Assembly (NCBI GenBank): GCA_005503055.1
Contig: SCOX01000001.1
Location: forward strand, 248,001-312,000
Length of the DNA stretch: 64,000 nt
Reading direction: 5' to 3'
From: Lysobacteraceae bacterium P
Lineage (GTDB): Bacteria; Pseudomonadota; Gammaproteobacteria; Xanthomonadales; Xanthomonadaceae
The notes under the pieces were generated by a model, which was given only the letters and a program-made list of their open reading frames with translations, did not search any database and was not told the origin of the DNA. Position 1 is the first letter of the stretch. Each line of letters begins with the position of its first letter. This document shows, piece by piece, positions 12,925 to 20,008 of the stretch. Position numbers and translations under genes: made by a program.

Positions 12925-15306
12925 TCAGGCAGATGCCTTCGCCTTCGCCTTGGCCAGTCGCAGCCAGGTGTCGACGACGGTGTCGGGATTGAGCGACACC
13001 GACTCGATGCCCTGTTCCATCAGCCACTCGGCAAGGTCCGGATGATCGCTCGGCCCCTGGCCGCAGATGCCGACGTACTTGCCCTTCGCGCGCGCGGCGG
13101 AAATGGCCATGGACAGCAGCTTCTTGACCGCAGGATCGCGCTCGTCGAAGAGCTTGGCGACGATGCCCGAATCGCGGTCCAGGCCGAGCGTGAGCTGGGT
13201 GAGGTCGTTGGAGCCGATGGAGAAGCCGTCGAAGATCTCGAGGAATTCGTCTGCCAGCAGCGCGTTGGACGGCACTTCGCACATCATGATGATCTTGAGG
13301 CCGCCCTTGCCCTGTTCCAGACCGTTGGCACGCAGGACTTCGACGACCTTGCGGCCTTCGTCCAGCGTGCGCACGAACGGAATCATGACCCAGCAGTTGG
13401 TCAGGCCCATCTGCTCGCGGACCTTGAGCACTGCGCGGCATTCCAGCGCGAAGGCATCGGTGAAGCTCGGATCGACATAACGGCTCGCGCCGCGGAAACC
13501 GATCATCGGGTTCTCCTCATGCGGCTCGTAACGCGCGCCGCCGATGAGGTTGGCGTATTCGTTGGACTTGAAGTCCGACAGACGCACGATCACCGGATTC
13601 GGCGCGAACGACGCGGTGATGGTCGCGATGCCTTCGGCGAGCCGGTCGACATAGAAGTCCACCGGGCTGCTGTAGCCGGCCATCTTCTCGTCGATCTTCT
13701 TCTTCGTCGCCGCATCCTGCTGGTCGTATTCGAGCAGCGCCTTGGGATGCACGCCGATGTGGCTGGCGATGATCATCTCAAGACGGGCGAGGCCGACGCC
13801 CGCATTGGGCAGCATGGCGAAGTCGAACGCGCGCTCGGGGTTGGCGACGTTCATCATCACCTTGAGCGGCGCCTCGGGCATTTTGTCGAGGTCGGCCACG
13901 TGGCGCTCGAAGGGCAGGGTGCCGTTGTAGATGAAGCCGGTATCGCCTTCGGCACAGCTGACGGTGACTTCCTGGCCGTCCTTGATGGTGTCCAGCGCGT
14001 TGCCGGTGCCGACGACCGCCGGCACGCCCAGCTCGCGCGCGATGATCGCGGCGTGGCAGGTGCGGCCGCCGCGATTGGTGACGATGGCGGCCGAGCGCTT
14101 CATCACCGGCTCCCAGTCGGGGTCGGTCATGTCGGCGATCAGCACGTCGCCGGGCTGCACGCGGCTCATGTCGGCCAGCGAGCGCACGACGCGCGCCACG
14201 CCGGTGCCGACCTTCTGGCCAATGGCGCGGCCTTCGCACACCACGTCGCCGCGCTTGGTCAGCTGGTAGCGCTCGATCTGCGTGGCATGGCCACGCGACT
14301 TCACGGTTTCCGGGCGCGCCTGCACGATGAAGAGCTTGCCGCTGACGCCGTCCTTCGCCCACTCGATGTCCATCGGGCGGCCGTAATGCTTTTCGATGGT
14401 GAGCGCCTGGCGCGCGAGTTCATGCACGTCTTCGTCGCTGATGGAGAACGTGGCGCGCAGTTCGGCCGGCGTGTCTTCGGTGCGCACGCGCTCGCCGGGC
14501 TGGTCGGAGTACACCATGCGCAGTTGCTTGGCGCCCATGCCGCGACGCAGGATCGCTTGCTTGCCCTGCAGCAACGTGGGCTTGTAGACGTAGAACTCGT
14601 CCGGGTTGACCGCGCCCTGCACGACCATCTCGCCCAGGCCGTAGCTGGAGGTGATGAACACCACGTCGCGGAAACCCGACTCGGTGTCGAGCGTGAACAG
14701 CACGCCGGACGAGCCGACGTTGGAGCGCACCATCAGCTGCACGCCGGCGGAAAGGAACACGTCCTCGTGCTTGAAGCCATGGTGCACGCGGTAAGCGATC
14801 GCGCGGTCGTTGTAGAGCGAGGCGAAGACTTCCTTGACCTTGTGCACGACGTCATCGGCACCGGTGACGTTGAGGAAGGTTTCCTGCTGGCCGGCGAACG
14901 AGGCATCGGGCAGGTCTTCTGCGGTCGCCGAGGAACGCACGGCCACGGCGACTTCGCCGCCGCCGTTCTCGTCGCACAACTGCTTGTAGGCCTTGCGGAT
15001 GTCGGCATCGAGGTCCGCCTGCAGCGGCGCATCGATGACCCAGCCGCGGATTTCCGCACCGGCCGCGGTGAGGGCGGTAACGTCCTCGACGTCCAGCGTC
15101 GCCAGCTTGTCGTAGATGCGCTGGTGCAGGTTGTTGTGGTCGATGAAGGACTTGAATGCTTCAGCGGTGGTCGCGTAGCCACCCGGAACCGAGACCCCGA
15201 GGCCGGCCAGGTTGCCGATCATTTCGCCGAGTGAAGAGTTCTTGCCGCCGACGCGGGCCAGATCGGTTAAGCGCAGCGCGTGCAGCCAGAGGATGTTCTC
15301 GTTCAA
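12925..15306 (-). CDS. ppsA: Phosphoenolpyruvate synthase
   Basis: Converts pyruvate and ATP to PEP, AMP and Pi for gluconeogenesis. The 793 residues span the N-terminal ATP-grasp domain ([29 protein letters not shown]), the phosphohistidine domain with [14 protein letters not shown], and the PEP/pyruvate barrel ([22 protein letters not shown]). The start codon is TTG with GGAG upstream; no better ATG exists. It is divergently transcribed from ppsR, whose product regulates it, the usual arrangement in proteobacteria. Confidence 0.95.
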   Translation of the reverse strand: MNENILWLHALRLTDLARVGGKNSSLGEMIGNLAGLGVSVPGGYATTAEAFKSFIDHNNLHQRIYDKLATLDVEDVTALTAAGAEIRGWVIDAPLQADLDADIRKAYKQLCDENGGGEVAVAVRSSATAEDLPDASFAGQQETFLNVTGADDVVHKVKEVFASLYNDRAIAYRVHHGFKHEDVFLSAGVQLMVRSNVGSSGVLFTLDTESGFRDVVFITSSYGLGEMVVQGAVNPDEFYVYKPTLLQGKQAILRRGMGAKQLRMVYSDQPGERVRTEDTPAELRATFSISDEDVHELARQALTIEKHYGRPMDIEWAKDGVSGKLFIVQARPETVKSRGHATQIERYQLTKRGDVVCEGRAIGQKVGTGVARVVRSLADMSRVQPGDVLIADMTDPDWEPVMKRSAAIVTNRGGRTCHAAIIARELGVPAVVGTGNALDTIKDGQEVTVSCAEGDTGFIYNGTLPFERHVADLDKMPEAPLKVMMNVANPERAFDFAMLPNAGVGLARLEMIIASHIGVHPKALLEYDQQDAATKKKIDEKMAGYSSPVDFYVDRLAEGIATITASFAPNPVIVRLSDFKSNEYANLIGGARYEPHEENPMIGFRGASRYVDPSFTDAFALECRAVLKVREQMGLTNCWVMIPFVRTLDEGRKVVEVLRANGLEQGKGGLKIIMMCEVPSNALLADEFLEIFDGFSIGSNDLTQLTLGLDRDSGIVAKLFDERDPAVKKLLSMAISAARAKGKYVGICGQGPSDHPDLAEWLMEQGIESVSLNPDTVVDTWLRLAKAKAKASA

Positions 15307-15470
15307 GCGGGCGATCTCCAGGCGAACTTCGAAGGTAGAACGGAGGGCGGGCAGCGCACCCGGCGCGTGGCGCGCAGCGATCCGGATATGATCGCCTGCA
15401 CGCCGGGCCCATACAAGCTTGATTCATCGGCGTTTTTTGTATTGTGAACGACCAGTTCAGGAGAAAACCG

Positions 15471-16292
15471 ATGGCAGGCGTGCGTCCCGTGTTCTACGTC
15501 TCCGATGGTACCGGTATCACTGCCGAGACCATCGGCCACAGTCTGCTGACCCAGTTCACCCAGACACAGTTCGTGACCGACCGGATCCCGTTCGTCGACA
15601 GCGTCGAGCGGGCGCGTGAAGTGGGCGAGAAGATCCGGGCGGCGGCCGAGTCCTACGGTGTGCGACCGGTGGTCATCAATTCCTGCATGGACGCCGAAGT
15701 GGGCGCGGCCCTTGCCGAGAGCGGCGCGCTGATGCTGGACCTGTTCGCGCCCTTCGTGGAGCCGCTGGAACGCGAGCTGCAGCAGACGCGTGAACGTCGC
15801 ATCGGCCAGGCGCACGGCATGGCGGACTTCGAGACCTATCACCGGCGCATCAACGCGATGAACTTCGCGCTCACGCACGACGACGGGCAGAGCATCAACT
15901 ATGACGACGCCGACCTGGTGCTGGTGGCCGTGTCTCGCGCCGGCAAGACGCCCACGTGTGTCTACCTGGCGCTGCACTACGGAGTACGCGCGGCGAACTA
16001 TCCGTTGACCGAAGAGGATCTCGAGCACGACCGGCTGCCGCCGCGCCTGCGTCCGTATCGCAACAAGCTGTTCGGTCTGACCATCGATCCGGTGCGTTTA
16101 CAGCAGATCCGCCAGGAACGCCGGCCGAACTCGCGTTACGCGCAATTGGAGACTTGCAAGCGGGAAGTGGCCGCGGCGGAGGCGATGTTCCGCGCCGAGC
16201 GAATCGCCACGCTGAGCACCACGCACACCTCGATCGAGGAAATCTCGAGCAAGGTCCTGACGACGCTCGGAATCCACCGCGAGATGTTCTGA
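15471..16292 (+). CDS. ppsR: PEP synthase regulatory protein (bifunctional kinase/pyrophosphorylase)
   Basis: A DUF299-family ADP-dependent kinase / Pi-dependent pyrophosphorylase that inactivates and reactivates PpsA by modifying a threonine. Family motifs [20 protein letters not shown] at the N-terminus and the P-loop-like [16 protein letters not shown] near residue 150 are intact. The start at ATG 15471 is supported by AGGAG at 15459-15463; an upstream start (15444) lacks an RBS. The 273 residues match the family length. It is divergent from its target ppsA. Confidence 0.95.
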   Translation: MAGVRPVFYVSDGTGITAETIGHSLLTQFTQTQFVTDRIPFVDSVERAREVGEKIRAAAESYGVRPVVINSCMDAEVGAALAESGALMLDLFAPFVEPLERELQQTRERRIGQAHGMADFETYHRRINAMNFALTHDDGQSINYDDADLVLVAVSRAGKTPTCVYLALHYGVRAANYPLTEEDLEHDRLPPRLRPYRNKLFGLTIDPVRLQQIRQERRPNSRYAQLETCKREVAAAEAMFRAERIATLSTTHTSIEEISSKVLTTLGIHREMF

Positions 16293-16412
16293 ACGGACGG
16301 GCCGCAAAGGCCCGGAAAAACCGTCCGGAAGAATGCTTACCGTAGGCCCACCGCGGGCACGCGTCAACGCTGCCGCGCGGAGCTTGTGCCGTGTAGCATC
16401 GGCTCCATATCG

Positions 16413-16937
16413 ATGCCTATGTCCATGTCACTCGCCACCCGCCGTGCACGCATTCCCCGCCTCAGCCGCTTCGGTTGGCTGATGGGGCTGTATGCGGAAA
16501 ACCACGTCCGTTTCCTGCGCCTTTTTCCGTCGGCGAACCTGGTGCCGGGGACGTACCAATCCAGCGTCGGCGACGGCCTGGACCTGCAGCTGGACGTGAT
16601 CGAACGCCATCCGTATACGACCGAGCTTCGCTTGACGTACGCCTTGCGCGATCCGGTGACCGGCGAACAGGATCCTTCCGCGTTCCTGCGCCTCTACCAC
16701 GATGCGCGCCAGCTCGAAGTCACCCACTGTTACGTCGGGCGCCGCTGGCAGGACGTGATCGGCATGTATCCGCCGGCGTCCGAAATCCTCGATCACCGCA
16801 CGCGAATGAACACCTTCCTCGGAAAGTGGCTGGAGTATCTAGCGGAGCGGGGACATGGTGTGGCAACATTGCGCCCCGTTGACGTCGGGACCATTTCCGG
16901 CGGCACCGACGAAAAAAATCTAGCAGCGAGCGCTTGA
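16413..16937 (+). CDS. DUF1249 family protein
   Basis: A 174-residue protein matching DUF1249: the N-terminal GLYAENHVRFLRLFP and central YTTELRLTY and VTHCYVGRRWQDV blocks are typical. There is no signal peptide or catalytic motif, and function is unknown. Several in-frame ATGs (16413, 16419, 16425) occur close together, and the first is given. Its stop codon overlaps the -35 box of the tRNA promoter. Confidence 0.75.
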   Translation: MPMSMSLATRRARIPRLSRFGWLMGLYAENHVRFLRLFPSANLVPGTYQSSVGDGLDLQLDVIERHPYTTELRLTYALRDPVTGEQDPSAFLRLYHDARQLEVTHCYVGRRWQDVIGMYPPASEILDHRTRMNTFLGKWLEYLAERGHGVATLRPVDVGTISGGTDEKNLAASA

Positions 16938-16963
16938 CGACATCGCTGAACGCCAGCTAGAAT
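16934..16963 (+). promoter_or_regulatory. Sigma-70 promoter of the tRNA-Ala/tRNA-Glu pair
   Basis: TTGACG (16934-16939) and TAGAAT (16958-16963) are separated by 18 bp, about 20 bp before tRNA-Ala. Its -35 starts inside the DUF1249 stop codon region. Confidence 0.7.
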
Positions 16964-16982
16964 TTTCGTCTTTCCAGCACGT

Positions 16983-17058
16983 GGGGCCATAGCTCAGCTG
17001 GGAGAGCGCCTGCATGGCATGCAGGAGGTCGCCGGTTCGATCCCGGCTGGCTCCACCA
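16983..17058 (+). tRNA. tRNA-Ala (GGC)
   Basis: Full cloverleaf of 76 nt with encoded CCA. The acceptor GGGGCCA/TGGCTCC includes the G3:U70 pair that marks alanine tRNAs. The anticodon loop ATGGCAT sits in a CCTGC/GCAGG stem. The T arm is GCCGG-TTCGATC-CCGGC. Confidence 0.97.
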
Positions 17059-17101
17059 TCTCTTCATAGAGATGTCCGCTGTAAAGCTTCAAACCAGTTT
17101 T

Positions 17102-17177
17102 GTCCCCATCGTCTAGAGGCCTAGGACATTACCCTTTCACGGTAGCGACCGGGGTTCGAATCCCCGTGGGGACGCCA
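17102..17177 (+). tRNA. tRNA-Glu (TTC), prophage integration target
   Basis: 76 nt with encoded CCA; acceptor GTCCCCA/TGGGGAC, anticodon loop CTTTCAC (TTC), T loop TTCGAAT. The gene is intact because the incoming element restores its 3' end. The last 18 bases are part of the attL core. The integrase gene runs into it from the other strand as far as the anticodon loop. Confidence 0.97.
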
Positions 17178-18687
17178 ACTTAACCCCCGACTCGGGGGCC
17201 GCGACGCGGTAGCAGATGCTTCCGCTAAGCGTCTGAGGATCAACCTCGACGCGATCAACGACGGACAAGATCACCGGCCGGAGCATTGCGCCCCGGCCGG
17301 CTTTTTTTGCGTCCGCGGCAATGCCGGCGAGCATGCGAGCCACATCCGCAACGCCGACCTTCGAAATCCACGAGGCGCGTTCCGCTTCGGCTTGAAGCTG
17401 CTGCAACTGCAGGGCGCGCTCCGCGCGCCGCCGTTCCAGTTCTTCTATCTTCCGAAGGGCCGGGGCAGGATCCGCGAGTTGGGCGGCCAGATCCATCGTT
17501 CGACTGATCTGGGCTGCCAGGTCCGTCACTTCGTTTGATATCCGGCGAAGTACTGTGGGGTCGGTGTCGCTGGCTAGCGACGCTCGCGTGGCATGGACCA
17601 GAGCTGGAGCGAATCCTGGAGATGCCAAGTCCTCTAAGACCTGGTCGATGACTTGGGCCTCGATCGCCACCCGGGAGACCGATAGGGATCGGCCGCAATG
17701 TTCCCAACGGTACCGATCACTCTCTGACCACCACTTCGAACCATCAGGTGCGAATAGCAAGCCGCCGAGAAGCGCCGCGGAGTCGCGATCGCGCTGAGCG
17801 GCGGCCTTCGAAGTGCGTACTTTGGATTGGACTTCTAGGCGTGCAAGTAACTGCTCGGCTTCGTCGTCGCTGAGAAGCGCGGCGTGTGTATCGCGCTGAA
17901 TTACCCACTCGGACCTTGGTCGGCGTTTGGCCCCGCCGACATAGGCGCCGCCCTGGCGCTCGGCGTGCACATTCCAGACCGTGTGCCCGGCATATGTCAG
18001 CGCGTTCCACTCGATGCCGATCAAGGTCGAATCTTTCATCGCCAAAAGCCCGGCTTTGCGCTTTGCGCGCAGGCGCGAAACTCCTGCGGCACGTTCCCGC
18101 AGATAACATCCGATCGCATCCGCAGTGACGGGGTCCGGCTCCAGGCTGGATTTCGTAACGGCCTCGCCCTCGCGGATTGCTCCCGTCGCAGTCTTACGCA
18201 GCAGATAGCCGGTGGGCGCGCGGCCACCAGCGCGAAAGCCAGCGCGCACGTTTTCGCTCATCCCGGCGAGACCCTTCTGCTTGCTCGAAATGCTGTGGTA
18301 CTCGTCCCACGCCACCATGACCGATTTCAGGACGATTTCGGTCAGTGGGTCCACTTCGGGCAGCGTCTTGTAGACCACTGTCACGCCGTTGTTCTTGCAA
18401 TCGATCTCTTCGAACATCAATGAGATGACCCGGCGTCGAGACAGGCGCGAGGTGTCGTGCAACAGCACGGTGCTCCACCCGCGAGCAGGGTTTCGCACCG
18501 CCTTGATCAGCTTCTGAAAGCCTGGCCGATTGTCATCCTTGCCGCTCTCAACGGCGTCGACGAATTCCTCGACTACCGTCAGCCCGCGGGCCTTCGCCAA
18601 CTCATGCAACGCCCGACGCTGTGCGTCCGGCGAAACATCCTTGCGATCCTTGCTCGACCGCAGGTACAGCGCGGCGTTGTTGTTCAT
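17137..18687 (-). CDS. int: Large serine recombinase (phage integrase)
   Basis: A 516-residue serine integrase. The N-terminal resolvase domain has YLRSSKD (Tyr8, Arg10, catalytic Ser12) and LLHDTSRLSRR. The recombinase domain includes GFRAGGRAPTGYL. A coiled-coil region lies at about 380-450. The usual zinc-ribbon CxxC after LLGGLL is replaced by FAPD, leaving one Cys in YRWEHCG. The start is supported by AAGGAAGAG. The last codons (SPRGFEPRSLP) are encoded by the antisense of tRNA-Glu and the stop lies in its anticodon loop, so integration supplied the C-terminus. Native tails remain at the far junctions. Confidence 0.93.
   Translation of the reverse strand: MNNNAALYLRSSKDRKDVSPDAQRRALHELAKARGLTVVEEFVDAVESGKDDNRPGFQKLIKAVRNPARGWSTVLLHDTSRLSRRRVISLMFEEIDCKNNGVTVVYKTLPEVDPLTEIVLKSVMVAWDEYHSISSKQKGLAGMSENVRAGFRAGGRAPTGYLLRKTATGAIREGEAVTKSSLEPDPVTADAIGCYLRERAAGVSRLRAKRKAGLLAMKDSTLIGIEWNALTYAGHTVWNVHAERQGGAYVGGAKRRPRSEWVIQRDTHAALLSDDEAEQLLARLEVQSKVRTSKAAAQRDRDSAALLGGLLFAPDGSKWWSESDRYRWEHCGRSLSVSRVAIEAQVIDQVLEDLASPGFAPALVHATRASLASDTDPTVLRRISNEVTDLAAQISRTMDLAAQLADPAPALRKIEELERRRAERALQLQQLQAEAERASWISKVGVADVARMLAGIAADAKKAGRGAMLRPVILSVVDRVEVDPQTLSGSICYRVAAPESGVKLASPRGFEPRSLP
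17160..17178. other. attL core (left attachment site)
   Basis: ATCCCCGTGGGGACGCCAA is repeated exactly at 56230-56248, 39,070 bp away, and the first ten bases also occur at 52286 and 54277. To its right is CTTAACCCCCGA, which is the reverse complement of the TCGGGGGTTAAG found left of the core at 54260 and 56213, and of all but the first base of that arm at 52270. Confidence 0.9.
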
Positions 18688-18793
18688 GCTCTTCCTTAAG
18701 GCGTGCAGCGATTAGCGGTCCGAGGGCCGCAGCGACCAGTTGCGGGCTGGGCGTGTTAACTGCCCGGAGTTTAACGATCTTTCTCTGGCTCAC
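18602..18793 (-). CDS. Small hypothetical early gene overlapping int
   Basis: Possible 63-residue basic protein starting with ATG in a 4-base overlap with the previous stop, the same coupling used by the next three upstream genes. It overlaps the int 5' end by 86 bases in another frame. The first 40 residues look protein-like (VAAALGPLIAARLKEEHEQQ helix), while the part inside int is low complexity. An excisionase role is possible by position but there is no motif evidence. Confidence 0.35.
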   Translation of the reverse strand: MSQRKIVKLRAVNTPSPQLVAAALGPLIAARLKEEHEQQRRAVPAVEQGSQGCFAGRTASGVA

Positions 18794-18993
18794 AGGTCGG
18801 CCCCGAGCCAGTCACGGCGGGACGCCCACTGCCGGCGCATCCCGTCGAGCAGTCGCATGGCCGCATCCTCGCCGCGTTCCGCAGTGACGCGCGCCATCAG
18901 CGCACCGACGCGATCGGAGGTGGTGTAGCCCTTGCGAAGCCAGTCACGCGCCTCGCATGTCGCGCGCCATTCCTCGCTTGCCGTATCGGTCAT
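18790..18993 (-). CDS. Small phage protein resembling DUF7696
   Basis: A 67-residue acidic/basic mixed helical protein. The spacing EEWRATCEARDWLRK...ERGEDAAMRLL...QW resembles small xanthomonad phage proteins annotated as DUF7696. It is coupled to both neighbours by ATGA overlaps. Function unknown. Confidence 0.6.
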   Translation of the reverse strand: MTDTASEEWRATCEARDWLRKGYTTSDRVGALMARVTAERGEDAAMRLLDGMRRQWASRRDWLGADL

Positions 18994-19280
18994 GCACGAC
19001 GGCCCCTAGCGAGTGGCAGCACGAACTGCAGCACGTCAGCAGCCCATGGCACGGGCATTGCTGGTCCGGCAGGTGCACGGGGCCGGCGCTTCTGGTTCAC
19101 CCGGAACCACGCATCGAGTGCGTCTTCGAGCGTCGCATGCTTTCCAGTGTGTCTGCATGGGCACTCGATGAAGTGCCCACCGCCGACGCGTGCGGCGCGA
19201 TGATCGAGATAATGACGGGCTGCATGTCCATCCGTGCAGGGAGGCAGCGTGACCTGGTGGGCGACTTGGCGCTGGGTCAT
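18990..19280 (-). CDS. Hypothetical phage protein, Cys/His-rich
   Basis: 96 residues from the ATG that overlaps the upstream stop (ATGA). The core CTDGHAARHYLDH followed by HFIECPCRHTGKH contains enough Cys and His to form a zinc site, and a helix LEDALDAWFRVNQ follows. It is probably a small early phage nucleic-acid-associated protein, but no family is recognised. Confidence 0.6.
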   Translation of the reverse strand: MTQRQVAHQVTLPPCTDGHAARHYLDHRAARVGGGHFIECPCRHTGKHATLEDALDAWFRVNQKRRPRAPAGPAMPVPWAADVLQFVLPLARGRRA

Positions 19281-19450
19281 CTGCGACCCTCGATGCGCAC
19301 GGCCATCAAACGTCGGCCGCGCCGGGCTACTGGAATCTGCCCGACGGCCATCCCCGCGTGCTGAACCCGCGGTGCGCGCGTGCTCCACAAGTGATGGGCC
19401 AAGGCACCGCCCACGGCAGGCGCGAAGATCAGGGCGGCCACCTCAAGCAT
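19277..19450 (-). CDS. Small membrane-anchored phage protein
   Basis: 57 residues, starting at the ATG overlapping the preceding gene's stop and ending in an ATGA overlap with the next. An N-terminal hydrophobic stretch (MLEVAALIFAPAVGGALA) could be one membrane segment; the rest is Arg-rich. The support is the unbroken chain of coupled starts, not homology. Confidence 0.45.
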   Translation of the reverse strand: MLEVAALIFAPAVGGALAHHLWSTRAPRVQHAGMAVGQIPVARRGRRLMAVRIEGRR

Positions 19451-19859
19451 GGCGGACCTCTCGCGCGGCTTCGGCCATAGCCGCGGCACCGGCGGCGGTG
19501 GCCGGACGGGGCAGCATGCGGGCGACGCGGAATGGGAGCTCCAGACCGTCCAGGTACTCGGCGAGTTCCACGCCGATGCGGTCTTCGGCTTGGATGAACT
19601 CCTGGTCGCGTGTGTTCCAGATCCCCGGCGATTCCGCCGACCAGGTGCGGCTTACGGTGTGCAGTCCGCCCATGTCGAGCGTGGCGACCACCGCAATGCG
19701 GTCGCGGCGGATCTGCAGCATCACGAGAACCGAGCACTGGTCGCGCTGAGAGAGGGATTCGAGGTCGACCATCGAAGGCGTGATAGCCTCCGCGCCGGGT
19801 CCGGTGCCGGCCCCCTGCGACTGTGTCGCTGCGGTCGGATTTTCCGTCTGCTGTTGCAT
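19443..19859 (-). CDS. Hypothetical phage protein
   Basis: 138 residues. The N-terminal 30 residues are low complexity (Gln, Thr, Ala, Gly), followed by a compact region with the strand-like CSVLVMLQIRRDRIAVVATLD and LAEYLDGLELPFRVARML. It is the first gene of the ATGA-coupled chain running into int. About 150 bp separates it from the primase-helicase gene. No family recognised. Confidence 0.55.
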   Translation of the reverse strand: MQQQTENPTAATQSQGAGTGPGAEAITPSMVDLESLSQRDQCSVLVMLQIRRDRIAVVATLDMGGLHTVSRTWSAESPGIWNTRDQEFIQAEDRIGVELAEYLDGLELPFRVARMLPRPATAAGAAAMAEAAREVRHA

Positions 19860-20008
19860 GGCAAAGCTCCTAGGCTTCGTAGTGGGAAGGCCCAGGGGCG
19901 GCGCGCCAACGCCGCCCGCCGGGCCCGCTCCTGGCTCAGGTCACATCTGGGCCATGGAAAAGGGCATCGGCGCGCGCCGAGGTATGGGGATAGGGAGGCC
20001 GGCCGCGT

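Noticed and set aside
13042-15234. 730-residue open frame antisense to ppsA
   Set aside because: Shadow of ppsA; no domain or RBS.
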